Source: Nitratidesulfovibrio sp. SRB-5 (GTDB lineage Bacteria; Desulfobacterota; Desulfovibrionia; Desulfovibrionales; Desulfovibrionaceae). From it: a DNA stretch of 64,000 bases. The position numbers were made by a program, and so were the translations under genes. The notes beneath the pieces were generated by a model. The model did not search any database, was not told the DNA's origin, and saw only the letters and a program-made list of their open reading frames with translations. The stretch covers positions 62,001-126,000 of the forward strand of contig NZ_JAIOTY010000001.1 in assembly GCF_019931275.1 (NCBI RefSeq), in the 5' to 3' direction. Positions 53,268-61,835 of the stretch are shown in pieces (within the stretch, counting starts at the first letter, position 1; the number at the start of each line of letters is the position of its first letter).

Positions 53268-53492
53268 GTGGAAGACCAGATGGATTACGCAACCACCGTG
53301 GCCCACAAGCTGCTGGTGCTGACCATGAACCTGCTGGCCATCGCGGCGGTGTGCGCGGGCATGTACCGTGCCTCGTTCGTGCCGGACGAATTCACCCCGG
53401 TGTTCTTCAAGACGTTCTTCGCGGTGCTGGTTCCCTCGCTGGTGCTGGGCTGGTGCGCCAAGCGCTGGCTGCGCACCCGGGGCCTGGCGTGA
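53268..53492 (+). CDS. Small two-helix membrane protein
   Basis: 74 residues, GTG start with AAGGAG seven bases upstream. Two hydrophobic segments: KLLVLTMNLLAIAAVCAGMYRA and FFKTFFAVLVPSLVLGWCA, with a charged C-terminus. Not recognised. Its stop overlaps the next gene's GTG (GTGA), so the two are translated together and probably form a complex. Confidence 0.75.
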   Translation: MEDQMDYATTVAHKLLVLTMNLLAIAAVCAGMYRASFVPDEFTPVFFKTFFAVLVPSLVLGWCAKRWLRTRGLA

Positions 53493-54325
53493 CCAGATCG
53501 GTGCATCTGGCGCGCCTGCATCGGCGTTCCGGCAAGGTGGCGCTGCTGCTGCTGCTGGTCTGCGCGCTCAGCCTGGTGGACGGGCTGGTGGGCAGGATGC
53601 AGCAGGGCTTCAACCGCACCGACGCGCTGCCCGGCGGCGAATACCCGGTCAGCGGACCCCTGCCTCCCCAGACCGAAACCCTGGAGGACATGGTCATCGA
53701 GGGCGGCACGGACGACAGGCAGGTGCGCCTTGTGCCCTATGAAATCTATTCCGGCTACTGGCTGGGCGGAAAGATGTGGCGCGGCGCCATCAAGGTGGGG
53801 GCCAGCCCCGCCTCGGGCGAATACGTCATCCGCGTGCACGACAAGTACGGCGAAAAGCAGAACCCCACGCTGATCTTTGCGGTGGTGGTGTGGCCCGACG
53901 AGGCCACCATGAAGGCCAATGCGCCTGAACGGCTTACCCGCTGGTTCGGCATCGATCCCTTTGGCCTGTCCGCGCTGGTGCTGCCCTTCGCCCTGCTGGC
54001 GGGGCTGGGCAACTTCATGCTGGGCCGGGCCTGGGGCCGGGCCCTGCTGGCAGAGCGCAGCGCGGAAATCTACAAGCTGCTGCCCGCGCCCGATGGCGGC
54101 GGCAAGGACGTCACCTTCGGCCTTGGCGTGCAGCACGGGGCCAGTCCCGGCATGCGCTGCCGCATCCACCGACCCGACGGCACCCCGGTGGGCGAGGCGC
54201 GGGTTGTGGAATGCACCGCGCGCGACTGTGTGGCCCGCGTGCCCCATGATCTGAACGTGCAGCCGGGCGACGTGGTGACCTTGCCGGACATGGCGCCCCA
54301 GACAGAGGCAACGCACGGCGCATAG
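53489..54325 (+). CDS. Membrane protein with exported domain, function unknown
   Basis: 278 residues. Basic N-terminus and first helix (GKVALLLLLVCALSLVDGLVG), an exported beta-rich part of about 110 residues (QVRLVPYEIYSGYWLGGKMWRGAIKVGASPASGEYVIRVHDKYGEKQNPTLIFAVVVW), a second helix (LSALVLPFALLAGLGNFMLG), then a cytoplasmic domain (ERSAEIYKLLPAPDGGGKDVTFGLGVQHGASPGMRCRIHRPDGTP). GTG start overlapping the previous stop. Not recognised; conserved position between the exporter and a receiver suggests a signal-transducing partner. Confidence 0.72.
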   Translation: MTRSVHLARLHRRSGKVALLLLLVCALSLVDGLVGRMQQGFNRTDALPGGEYPVSGPLPPQTETLEDMVIEGGTDDRQVRLVPYEIYSGYWLGGKMWRGAIKVGASPASGEYVIRVHDKYGEKQNPTLIFAVVVWPDEATMKANAPERLTRWFGIDPFGLSALVLPFALLAGLGNFMLGRAWGRALLAERSAEIYKLLPAPDGGGKDVTFGLGVQHGASPGMRCRIHRPDGTPVGEARVVECTARDCVARVPHDLNVQPGDVVTLPDMAPQTEATHGA

Positions 54326-54402
54326 GGGCCGGGCAGTGGACGTGCCGGGTTGGCAGGGGTGGCGGACTGGCGGAATTTTCGGGCCGAGGCCCAGGAGGGA
54401 AC

Positions 54403-54813
54403 ATGGATTGCCCGGAATTGCTGAAAAACTGCCGCATCCTGCTGGTGGACGACGAGGATGGTTTTCGTGACGCGCTGTTGCGCCGCATGCGCAAGCGCGG
54501 CATGACCATGGACGGCGTGGCCAGCGGCCGGGCCGCGCTGGAGTGGTTGGCCGGGCAGGCCGTGGACGTGGTGATCCTGGACATCCAGCTGGGCGACATG
54601 GATGGCCGCGACGTGCTGCGCGAAATCCGCAAGTCCGGCGGCGAAGACCCGGCAGTGATAATCCTGAGCGGGCACGCCTACACGGACATCGCCCTGGACG
54701 CCATGCGTGCCGGGGCCAGCGACTACCTGCTCAAACCCTGCCCGGTGGAGGAACTGCTGGAGCGCATCGAGACCGCGTACGAGCAGGTGCTGGAGCGCCG
54801 CGCGGCGCAGTAA
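54403..54813 (+). CDS. Response-regulator receiver protein at the end of the exporter operon
   Basis: 136 residues, receiver only: ILLVDDEDGFRDALLRRMRKRG, phospho-acceptor Asp in VVILDIQLGDMDGRDVL (about residue 60), IILSGHAYTD and LLKPCPVEEL. CCCAGGAGGGAAC gives a strong ribosome site. Close in type to the receiver at 40337 (same DDE-GF and LLKPC-EEL motifs). No kinase in the operon; the membrane protein upstream or a distant kinase may signal to it. Closed by the terminator at 54925. Confidence 0.93.
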   Translation: MDCPELLKNCRILLVDDEDGFRDALLRRMRKRGMTMDGVASGRAALEWLAGQAVDVVILDIQLGDMDGRDVLREIRKSGGEDPAVIILSGHAYTDIALDAMRAGASDYLLKPCPVEELLERIETAYEQVLERRAAQ

Positions 54814-54924
54814 CGCCAGCGCGGTTGCGCCCACTGGTGCGGTGGTGAATTTTGCCGGGCAGCCCCGGCACGGCGTGACCCGCCGTCAATGTTCCACGAC
54901 AGCATACGCCCATCCCCCTCGTAG

Positions 54925-54974
54925 TCCGGGGCGGAACCTTCGCAGCAGACGGTTCCGCCCCGGATTCACGTTTT
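54925..54974 (+). terminator. Terminator of the exporter operon
   Basis: TCCGGGGCGGAACC pairs perfectly over 14 bp with GGTTCCGCCCCGGA around a 12-base loop, then TTCACGTTTT. Lies between the receiver (plus, ends 54813) and the methyltransferase (minus, ends 55150). The rest of that 336-bp spacer shows no gene. Confidence 0.88.
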
Positions 54975-55149
54975 GCGGGCGGAAACGGCATGCGTGAAGG
55001 GCCCCTGCCTGCGGACACGGGCCGAAGGCGCCAGACGGGGCAGGGCGGTGTTCAGGACGGGCGCGGCGGGGAATGGACGCGGAAGGGAGGCGCGGGCGGT
55101 GACGGATGCCGGGTTGGACCGCGCCGGTGCATGACGAGGCGGATGGCCG

Positions 55150-56082
55150 TCAGTCGCGCAGCAGCACCCAGGTCAGTTCGTGCTTGTTGTGGGCCAGGTG
55201 CAGCAGACGCGATCCCGGCACCGCCGCGAAGGCGCGCGCCGTGGCGTGGTCCGTCTCGGCCTGGAACTTCAGGGTGCACACGAAGTTGCGGCACTGGCCC
55301 AGTTCCAGCCAGCGCCCCACGGTGGCCAGCAGCCTGTCCGGGTAGCAGATCACGTCGGAGAACAGCCAGTCCACGGCCCCGGCGTGGCGCGGGTCCAGGC
55401 CAAAGGCGCTGCCGGTGCAGAAGTTCACGTTGGGGTGCGCGGCGATGTGCGGGGCGATGTCCGCCTTGTCCACGCTGAACACCCTGGCGCCCAGTTCCGC
55501 CAGCACCCAGGTCCACCCGCCGGGGCAACTGCCCAGGTCCAGGCACAGTTCGCCGGGGCCGGGCCGCCTGCCGATGAGCGTGAACAGTTCCCACAGCTTC
55601 AGGTAGGCGCGGGTGGGCGGCACGGTGCGGTTTTCCTCGAAGCGGGGTTCGCCGTCGGGGAAGGGGCTGGTGCAGCGGGCGGATGCCAGCACCAGGTCCG
55701 GCTCCCACAGGGTCCAGGAACCCAGCGGCGCCGTGGGCGGGGCATCACCGAACACCACGGGCCGTGCGGCCACGCGGGGCAACTGCTCCTGTATCAGCGC
55801 GGCCCGGCGGTGGTGGGCGGTGGCGTGCAGATGCCAGTTGCGCTGGATGGCCTTCAGCTTGCGGGCCGCATCGCCGATGGAGGCCACGGGGATGGCCACG
55901 GGCTCCAGCCAGACGTTCTGGGCCCATGCCGCCGGACGGGGAGGGCCCTCGGCCACCACCAGCCGCCCGCGCACGTCCAGCACGCGCGCGCCGTGCAGGT
56001 CCTCCAGTTCATGGACGAGGTCGTCGGTGAACCCGGCGGCGGCGATGTAGATGGTGCGGTCATCCATGGGGCTGGCGGTCAT
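55150..56082 (-). CDS. RlmM/FtsJ-like 2'-O-methyltransferase
   Basis: About 310 residues. The C-terminal half is a Rossmann SAM-dependent methyltransferase: KLWELFTLIG, LCLDLGSCPGGWTWVLAELG (SAM motif I), VFSVDKADIA, VDWLFSDVICYPDRLL and NFVCTLKFQAE (late catalytic Lys), i.e. the K-D-K-type tetrad of FtsJ/RrmJ enzymes. The N-terminal half (IYIAAAGFTDDLVHELEDLHGARVLDVRG) reads as a THUMP-like RNA-binding region, as in RlmM, which methylates C2498 of 23S rRNA. Start uncertain: ATG 56082 or 56067, neither with a Shine-Dalgarno. Monocistronic. Confidence 0.85.
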   Translation of the reverse strand: MTASPMDDRTIYIAAAGFTDDLVHELEDLHGARVLDVRGRLVVAEGPPRPAAWAQNVWLEPVAIPVASIGDAARKLKAIQRNWHLHATAHHRRAALIQEQLPRVAARPVVFGDAPPTAPLGSWTLWEPDLVLASARCTSPFPDGEPRFEENRTVPPTRAYLKLWELFTLIGRRPGPGELCLDLGSCPGGWTWVLAELGARVFSVDKADIAPHIAAHPNVNFCTGSAFGLDPRHAGAVDWLFSDVICYPDRLLATVGRWLELGQCRNFVCTLKFQAETDHATARAFAAVPGSRLLHLAHNKHELTWVLLRD

Positions 56083-56368
56083 GTCCGTATCCGTGTGCGG
56101 TGGGGGCGGTAAGGGTGTGCGGCGGCGTGGGCGTGGCTGTAGCGCGGCGCGGCCCATATGGCAAGGCCGGGCCGGACAGGCGCAAGCAAAAGCAGGCAGG
56201 CGCAGGCATGGCAGGCTGCTGCCAGCGTTTCGGGCACTGGGCCATCCACCGTGCCGCCCGGCTCTCCGCCATGCGCCCCGCCCGCTTGCACCCGGCCCCG
56301 CAATGCCTGTACAGGGCAGTAACGTCGCGCCCTTGCACTTGTCATCAGGCACCGCCACCGGAACCGCC

Positions 56369-57367
56369 ATGCGCCCACCCCACCGCCACCCCGACGAAGC
56401 GTCCGCACCGCGCCGCGCCGTCCCTGCCCGCGCTGCCGGTCGCGGTTCTGGCCGCGTGGCCGGTGGCGCAACCGGGCGGGCAACTGGCTGGCGCATGGCC
56501 GCGCTGTGTCCGCTGCTGGTGCTGCTGGTCCCCTTTCTGGCGGGGGTGGGGCTGACGGCGGCCCAGTCGCTGGGGTGGCTGCTGCCGATCCAGTACCTGC
56601 CGGAACAGGGCGGGCAGGGGCTGTACGCGCCGGACGTCCTGACGGGTTGGCGGCAGTTGGCGCAGCCGCACATGGCGGGCTCGCTGCTGCTGGGGGTGCG
56701 CGTGGCCGGGGTGTCGGCCCTGCTTTCCGTGGCCGGGGGGGCGCTGCTGGCCTACGGGGTGTGGCGGCTGCCCGCCCGCATGCAACTGTCGGCTCTGGTG
56801 TTCCGGGTGCCGCTGGTGCTGCCGCACATCGTGGTGGCCTTTCTGGCCATCGTTTTCTGGAGCCGCTCCGGGCTGGTGTCCGCCGCGCTGCATCAGGCCG
56901 GGATCATCAGCGACCAGGCACAGTTTCCGGCCCTGCTCTGGGGCGGCGACGGCATGGGCATGGTGCTGGCCTACACCTACAAGGAACTGCCCTTCGTCAT
57001 GCTGCTGGCCGTGGCCTCGCTGCGGCGGCTGGACCCCCGCCTGATCGAGACGGCCCGCATGCTGGGCGCCGGGCGGTGGGCCGTGTTGCGTGACGTGGTG
57101 GTGCCGCACCTTGCCCCGGTGCTGCACGCCTCGTTCCTCATCCTGTTCCTGTATGCCTTCGGCGCGGTGGAAATTCCCCTGCTGCTGGGCGAATCCACCC
57201 CGGCCATGCCCGGGGTGGCGGCGTACGACCTGTATTTCCTGCGTTCTCTGGAGGACCGCCCCGTGGCCGCCGCCCTGCTGACCCTGATGCTGCTGTGTTG
57301 TGCGGGGTTCGTGGCTGCCTACGTGCGTCTGGTGGCCGGGCTGCGCGGACGGGAGCGCCAGCTGTGA
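56369..57367 (+). CDS. ABC transporter permease, first of a pair
   Basis: About 332 residues. An Arg/Ala-rich N-terminus of about 40 residues, then a binding-protein-dependent permease with about six helices (MAALCPLLVLLVPFLAGVGLT, ALLSVAGGALLAYGVW, LVFRVPLVLPHIVVAFLAIVFW, FVMLLAVASLRRL...) and the EAA-type loop (DPRLIETARMLGAGRWAVLRDVVVPHLAPVLHASF). This fits the iron(III)/thiamine/2-aminoethylphosphonate-type permeases. Start is uncertain: ATG 56369 has only GGAA upstream; an internal ATG at 56495 begins directly at the first helix. Its stop overlaps the GTG of the next permease. Confidence 0.85.
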   Translation: MRPPHRHPDEASAPRRAVPARAAGRGSGRVAGGATGRATGWRMAALCPLLVLLVPFLAGVGLTAAQSLGWLLPIQYLPEQGGQGLYAPDVLTGWRQLAQPHMAGSLLLGVRVAGVSALLSVAGGALLAYGVWRLPARMQLSALVFRVPLVLPHIVVAFLAIVFWSRSGLVSAALHQAGIISDQAQFPALLWGGDGMGMVLAYTYKELPFVMLLAVASLRRLDPRLIETARMLGAGRWAVLRDVVVPHLAPVLHASFLILFLYAFGAVEIPLLLGESTPAMPGVAAYDLYFLRSLEDRPVAAALLTLMLLCCAGFVAAYVRLVAGLRGRERQL

Positions 57368-58305
57368 GCCCGCGCAACGGAACGGGCCGGGACGGCGGAA
57401 CGCCGGTGGGCCGGGCGGATGCGCGCCCGGGGTCGCGTCCTGTACCGGGTGCTGCACAGCGTCCCGATCGGCACGGGGAATTGCGCCCGGGGTCGCGCTC
57501 GGATTCGCGTCCGGCGTCGCACCCGGGATCACGCCTGTTCCTGACGCTGCTGTGGCTGCTGTTCGGCCTGCCGCTGCCGGTGCTGGCCCTGTGGGCCGCC
57601 GCGCCCGGCTGGGCCTGGCCCGACCTGTGGCCTGCCGTCCTTGGCGGGCGCACGGCGGCCTTCGTGCTGGCCCACCGGCAGTCCATCGCCGGGGCGCTGG
57701 CCTCGTCCACCGTGTATTCGCTGGCCGTGGTGGCGGTAACCCTGTGCGCCTGCCTGGCCCCGGCGCGGCTGCTGGCCTTCGGGCGGTTCCGGGGGCGGGC
57801 GATGCTGGAGGGGCTGCTGCTGGCTCCGGCCCTGCTGCCCGCCATGGGCTTTGCCCTCGGGCTGTACGGCACCCTGGTGCGCCTTGGCCTGGCGGACACC
57901 CCGGCGGGCGTGGTGCTGGTGCTGTCGGTGGTGTCGTACCCGTACATGCTGCGGGCGCTGGCCTCCGGCTTCGAGACCGTGGGGCCGGACTATGGCCGTT
58001 GCGCCGCCAACCTGGGTGCCGGTCCGCTGCTGCGTCTGCTGGCCGTGGAACTGCCGCTGCTGCTGCCCGCCGCCGTGGCGGGCGGGTCGGTGGTGTTTCT
58101 GGTGGCCTTCTCCGACTATTTTCTGGTGCAGCTTGTGGGCGGCGGGGTGGTTGCCTCGTTCACCGGGTATCTGTTCCCGGTGTTGCAATCGCCCGACAGG
58201 GGGCTTGCGGCCATGTTGTCGCTGGTATTCCTGGTGGTGCCCGTGACGCTGTTCGTGCTGGTGGAAGGGCTGGTGCTGGCCGTGTACCGGCGGCGCGGCA
58301 TGTAG
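57364..58305 (+). CDS. ABC transporter permease, second of a pair
   Basis: 313 residues, GTG start overlapping the previous stop by four bases (GTGA), with GGGAG upstream. After about 55 residues of Arg/Pro/Ser-rich low-complexity sequence come about six helices (LFLTLLWLLFGLPLPVLALWA, ALASSTVYSLAVVAVTLCACLA, LLLAPALLPAMGFALGLYGTL, VVLVLSVVSYPYMLRALASG) and the loop VGPDYGRCAANLGAGPLLRLLAVELPLLLPA. A two-permease pair like this usually needs an ATPase and a periplasmic binding protein; neither lies in the window on either side, so they must be elsewhere. Confidence 0.87.
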   Translation: MSPRNGTGRDGGTPVGRADARPGSRPVPGAAQRPDRHGELRPGSRSDSRPASHPGSRLFLTLLWLLFGLPLPVLALWAAAPGWAWPDLWPAVLGGRTAAFVLAHRQSIAGALASSTVYSLAVVAVTLCACLAPARLLAFGRFRGRAMLEGLLLAPALLPAMGFALGLYGTLVRLGLADTPAGVVLVLSVVSYPYMLRALASGFETVGPDYGRCAANLGAGPLLRLLAVELPLLLPAAVAGGSVVFLVAFSDYFLVQLVGGGVVASFTGYLFPVLQSPDRGLAAMLSLVFLVVPVTLFVLVEGLVLAVYRRRGM

Positions 58306-58484
58306 GAGAAGGACGGCAAAAGGGAAAGTGATGCCTTGCCGACGCCATTGCGCGTGCAATCCGCATCATGGCGTGGTAAGCTGCATCATGGGCCTGTACC
58401 CGTTGCCCGGCATGGGGGCATTTCCTCATTCCCGGGGCGTGGGGTGGGATGGGGGAGACATCGCGGCGCGGGAGAGACCACGGC

Positions 58485-61400
58485 ATGGACGACGGCACGA
58501 ATCAGGGCACAGGGGGACGCATGGACTTCATCAGGATCGGTGAGCGGACACGGAACCGCTGGCAGCTGTCGCTGGACACCCTGGCGCGGCTGCTGGGCAT
58601 TGGTGTTGCCGCCATCATGCGTCGGCACCCGGGGGGGCTTTCGGTGCTGCTGTCCAGCAACACGGCGGGCAACCCGCTGGTGCCGGGCATGCGCATCGCC
58701 ACCATGGCAGGCGGCACCTATTGCGACGCGGTCATAGAGGCTGGCAAGCCGGTCCACGTGCAAAACGCCCTGGACGACCCGCTCTGGCGCGACAGCCCCA
58801 TGGTGCGGGCGGGTTTTGTCGCCTATCTGGGCTACCCCCTGCTGCTGCCCGACGGGCAGCTGTTCGGCACGCTGTGCCTTCTGGAAACGCGCCAGTGGCT
58901 GATTTCCGGGATGCATCGGGGCATCGTGGACGATTTTCACGGCCAGGTGGAGGAAACCCTGGCCCTGGCCTACGAGAACGCCCTGTTCGGCGCGCAGCAG
59001 GATACCCTGCCTTCTGCCGCGCTGACCGTGGACATCCGCGGCATGGTGGCGCGGGTCAACCGCCGTTTTCCGAAGGTATGGGGCATTGATGTGGACGCCT
59101 CCAGCCTGGTGGGCCGCCCGCTGGCCGAGGTGCGCACCCTGCTGGTGGACCGCCTGCATGATCCCGCCGCCATTGCCGGGGTGCTGCCCGCCGACGAGGT
59201 GGGGCTGGCCGCCGAACCCTTCACGCTGGCCGCACAGGCCGTGCCTTCCGCATCGGTTCCTTCGGCCCGGATGCCGGACGGTACCGGCGGCTATCCTGTG
59301 CTGCTGGCCGATGGCCGCGTGCTGCGGCGCACCTACCGGACCCTGCGCGGCGAGTACGGGCGGACCTGGGGCAGCGTGTGGCTGTTCGAGGACGTCACCG
59401 CAGAGGTGCGCGCCCAGGAGGCCCTGACACGCAGCGAGGAACGGCTGAAGCTGGCCCTGGACGCCGCCAGCGAGGCCCACTGGGACTGGAACTTCGAGAC
59501 CGGCGAACTGTATTGCAGCCCCCGCTACTACGAGATGCTGGGGTACGTGCCCGGTGAATTCGAATGTACCCACGATGCCCTGCGCGACCTGATGCACCCC
59601 GACGACCTGTGCGAGGTCACCACTGCCCTGTGCATGCCGGACCCGGCGGTGTCGCACGCGGTGGAAGCCTGCGGCGTGGGGCAGTTCGAGGTGCAGTTCC
59701 GCCTGCGCGCCAAGGGGGGCGACTGGAAGTGGATGCTGGCGCGGGGCCGCGTGCTGGCCCGGCGCGAGGACGGTTCGCCCGCGCGGGTGGTGGGCACGCA
59801 CATGGACATCACCGCCGCCGTCAGCCAGCGGCTGGCCCTGGGCCGCAGCGAGGAACTGTTCCGGGGCATCTTCAGCACCGCCTCGGTGGGCATAGTGCTG
59901 CTGGACCGCTTCGGCCTGCTGGTGCGGGTCAACGATGCCTGCGCGCGCATGCTGGGCTACGCCACCGACGAGATGCGCGGCCAGCATTTCAGCCGGTTCA
60001 TGCACGACGACGAGACCACCCTGGCCGCCACCACCCTGACCAGCCTGCTGGACCGCACCCAGTCCACCAGCCGCCTGCAACACCGCCTGCGCGGCAAGGA
60101 CGGCGGCTACCTGTGGACCGACATCAGCGCCTCGCCGCTGGAAGGACCCAACGGCGAGGTGGAAGCGGCCCTGGCCATCATCGTGGACATCAACGAGCAG
60201 CGCACCGCCCAGCAGGCCCAGGAAGACAGCGAGCGGCGCTACCGCGCCCTGTTCGAGAACGCCCAGGTGGGCATTTTCCGCACGCGCATCTCCGACGGCA
60301 GATTCCTGGAGGCCAACAGCCGGATCATCGAAATGTACGGTTGGCCGGACCGCGCGGAATTCATGGAAAAGATGCGCTCCACCGAATGGTACGTGGACCC
60401 CGAGGCGCGTGGCCGCATGGTGGGCACGCTGCTGCGCCGGGGTGAATTCCGCAACATCGAGGTGGAAATGCGCCGCCGTGACGGCAGCACGGTGTGGTTC
60501 GAGTATTCCGGCAAGCTGGACGGCGACACCATCATCGGGGTGGCCCAGGACGTTACCCAGCGCCGGGCGGCGGAAGCGGCGCGCCAACGGTCCGAGGCCC
60601 ACTACCGGCTGCTGTTCGAGGCCGCCGCCGACGGCATCTTCCTGCACGACCCCGAGGGAAAATTCCTGGACGTGAACGAGGTGGCCTGCCGCCGCCTGGG
60701 CTACACCCGGCGCGAACTGCTGGCCATGACCCCGCGCGAGCTGGACGCGGAGGAGTTCGCCGAACAGGTGGGCGAGCGCATCCGGCGGCTGCGCGAGGAA
60801 GGGTCGCTGACCTTCGAATCGGCCCACCGCACCCGCAACGGCACGGTGCTGCCCGTGGAAATCCACGCCAAGCTGCTCGATTTCGACGGCAAGCCCGTGG
60901 TGCTCAGCATCGCGCGGGACATCACCGACCGCAAGCGGCTGGAACAGGCCCTGATGCGCGAGGCCACCACCGACCCGCTGACGGGCATCCGCAACAGGCG
61001 GCAGTTCTTCGTGGACGCGGAGCGCGAGCTGGGCCGGGCCGTGCGTTACGGACGCCCGCTGGCCGTGCTGATGCTGGACCTGGACCGCTTCAAGCGCGTC
61101 AACGACCGCTTCGGCCACCACGCGGGCGATGCCGTGCTGATGGGCTGCGTGCAGGCTTGCCAGCAGGCCCTGCGCGATACCGACATATTGGGGCGGCTGG
61201 GCGGCGAGGAATTCGCGGCGGTGCTGCTGGAAACGGACCTGGACGATGCGCTGGCCGCCGCCGAGCGGCTGCGCCGGGCCGTGGAGGAAATGGAGGTGCC
61301 GTTCAGCGGGCAGCGGCTGCGCTGCACGGTGAGCATCGGCCTGGCCCTGCGTGGGCCGGGGGACGGCGCGCTGGACGACATCCTGCGCCGGGCGGATTCG

Positions 61401-61523
61401 GCGCTGTACGCCGCCAAGGAGGCGGGCCGCAACCGGGTGATGCTGGCACGCGCCCTCACCAGCGGGGCGGAGGACCAGAACCGCCGCTGGAGCAGCGGCG
61501 GGGTGCTGCGCGGCAAGAGCTGA
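58485..61523 (+). CDS. GAF/multi-PAS sensor diguanylate cyclase (GGDEF)
   Basis: About 1012 residues, no membrane helix, so cytosolic. An N-terminal GAF-like sensor (ARLLGIGVAAIMRRHPGG, GTYCDAVIEAGKPVHVQNALDDP, YLGYPLLLPDGQLFGTLCLLE), then about five PAS/PAC units (LALDAASEAHWDWNFETG..., GIFSTASVGIVLLDRFG..., RALFENAQVGIFRTR..., RLLFEAAADGIFLHDPEG), and a GGDEF domain with DPLTGIRNRRQFF, the active site RLGGEEF (about 905-910) and, five residues before it, RDTD, the product-inhibition I-site. It should make cyclic di-GMP. ATG 58485 chosen for GGGAGAG eight bases upstream; ATG 58521 is possible. Followed by a low-complexity spacer and a terminator at 61719. Confidence 0.93.
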   Translation: MDDGTNQGTGGRMDFIRIGERTRNRWQLSLDTLARLLGIGVAAIMRRHPGGLSVLLSSNTAGNPLVPGMRIATMAGGTYCDAVIEAGKPVHVQNALDDPLWRDSPMVRAGFVAYLGYPLLLPDGQLFGTLCLLETRQWLISGMHRGIVDDFHGQVEETLALAYENALFGAQQDTLPSAALTVDIRGMVARVNRRFPKVWGIDVDASSLVGRPLAEVRTLLVDRLHDPAAIAGVLPADEVGLAAEPFTLAAQAVPSASVPSARMPDGTGGYPVLLADGRVLRRTYRTLRGEYGRTWGSVWLFEDVTAEVRAQEALTRSEERLKLALDAASEAHWDWNFETGELYCSPRYYEMLGYVPGEFECTHDALRDLMHPDDLCEVTTALCMPDPAVSHAVEACGVGQFEVQFRLRAKGGDWKWMLARGRVLARREDGSPARVVGTHMDITAAVSQRLALGRSEELFRGIFSTASVGIVLLDRFGLLVRVNDACARMLGYATDEMRGQHFSRFMHDDETTLAATTLTSLLDRTQSTSRLQHRLRGKDGGYLWTDISASPLEGPNGEVEAALAIIVDINEQRTAQQAQEDSERRYRALFENAQVGIFRTRISDGRFLEANSRIIEMYGWPDRAEFMEKMRSTEWYVDPEARGRMVGTLLRRGEFRNIEVEMRRRDGSTVWFEYSGKLDGDTIIGVAQDVTQRRAAEAARQRSEAHYRLLFEAAADGIFLHDPEGKFLDVNEVACRRLGYTRRELLAMTPRELDAEEFAEQVGERIRRLREEGSLTFESAHRTRNGTVLPVEIHAKLLDFDGKPVVLSIARDITDRKRLEQALMREATTDPLTGIRNRRQFFVDAERELGRAVRYGRPLAVLMLDLDRFKRVNDRFGHHAGDAVLMGCVQACQQALRDTDILGRLGGEEFAAVLLETDLDDALAAAERLRRAVEEMEVPFSGQRLRCTVSIGLALRGPGDGALDDILRRADSALYAAKEAGRNRVMLARALTSGAEDQNRRWSSGGVLRGKS

Positions 61524-61560
61524 TCGGGGCAGTCATCCCGGTGCCCCCCCCCAGCGCATT

Positions 61561-61680
61561 GACGCCGGGGCCGTCGGGGCGGTCGAGCCGTCCGGGCTAT
61601 CGGGGCCATCAGGGCAGTCGAGGCCGTCGGCGTAGTCAGGGCGGTCGGGCCGTCAGGCCGGTCGGGCCGTCAGGGCCATT
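61561..61680. repeat. Degenerate short repeats after the GGDEF gene
   Basis: About 120 bases built of variants of GGTCGGGCCGTCAGGCC and GGGCCATCAGGGC (units of 8-16 bases), continuing to the terminator. Low complexity, no gene. Confidence 0.6.
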
Positions 61681-61718
61681 GGGTCCGCGCGTGGAGCGGG
61701 TGACGACGCAACAATACA

Positions 61719-61760
61719 GAACGGGCGCTTTCCGGAAGGTTTCCGGAGGGCGCCCGTTGC
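61719..61760. terminator. Hairpin between convergent GGDEF and mltG genes
   Basis: AACGGGCGC...GCGCCCGTT with an inner CCGG(A)...TCCGG pairing gives an imperfect stem of about 16 bp. No long T run; likely bidirectional. Confidence 0.7.
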
Positions 61761-61835
61761 GTTGCTGGCGGAGCGGCGCGTGTGCGGGGTGCCGCACTGG
61801 CCGCGCCGGGCAGTGGAGTGGTCGTGGCGTGCGGC

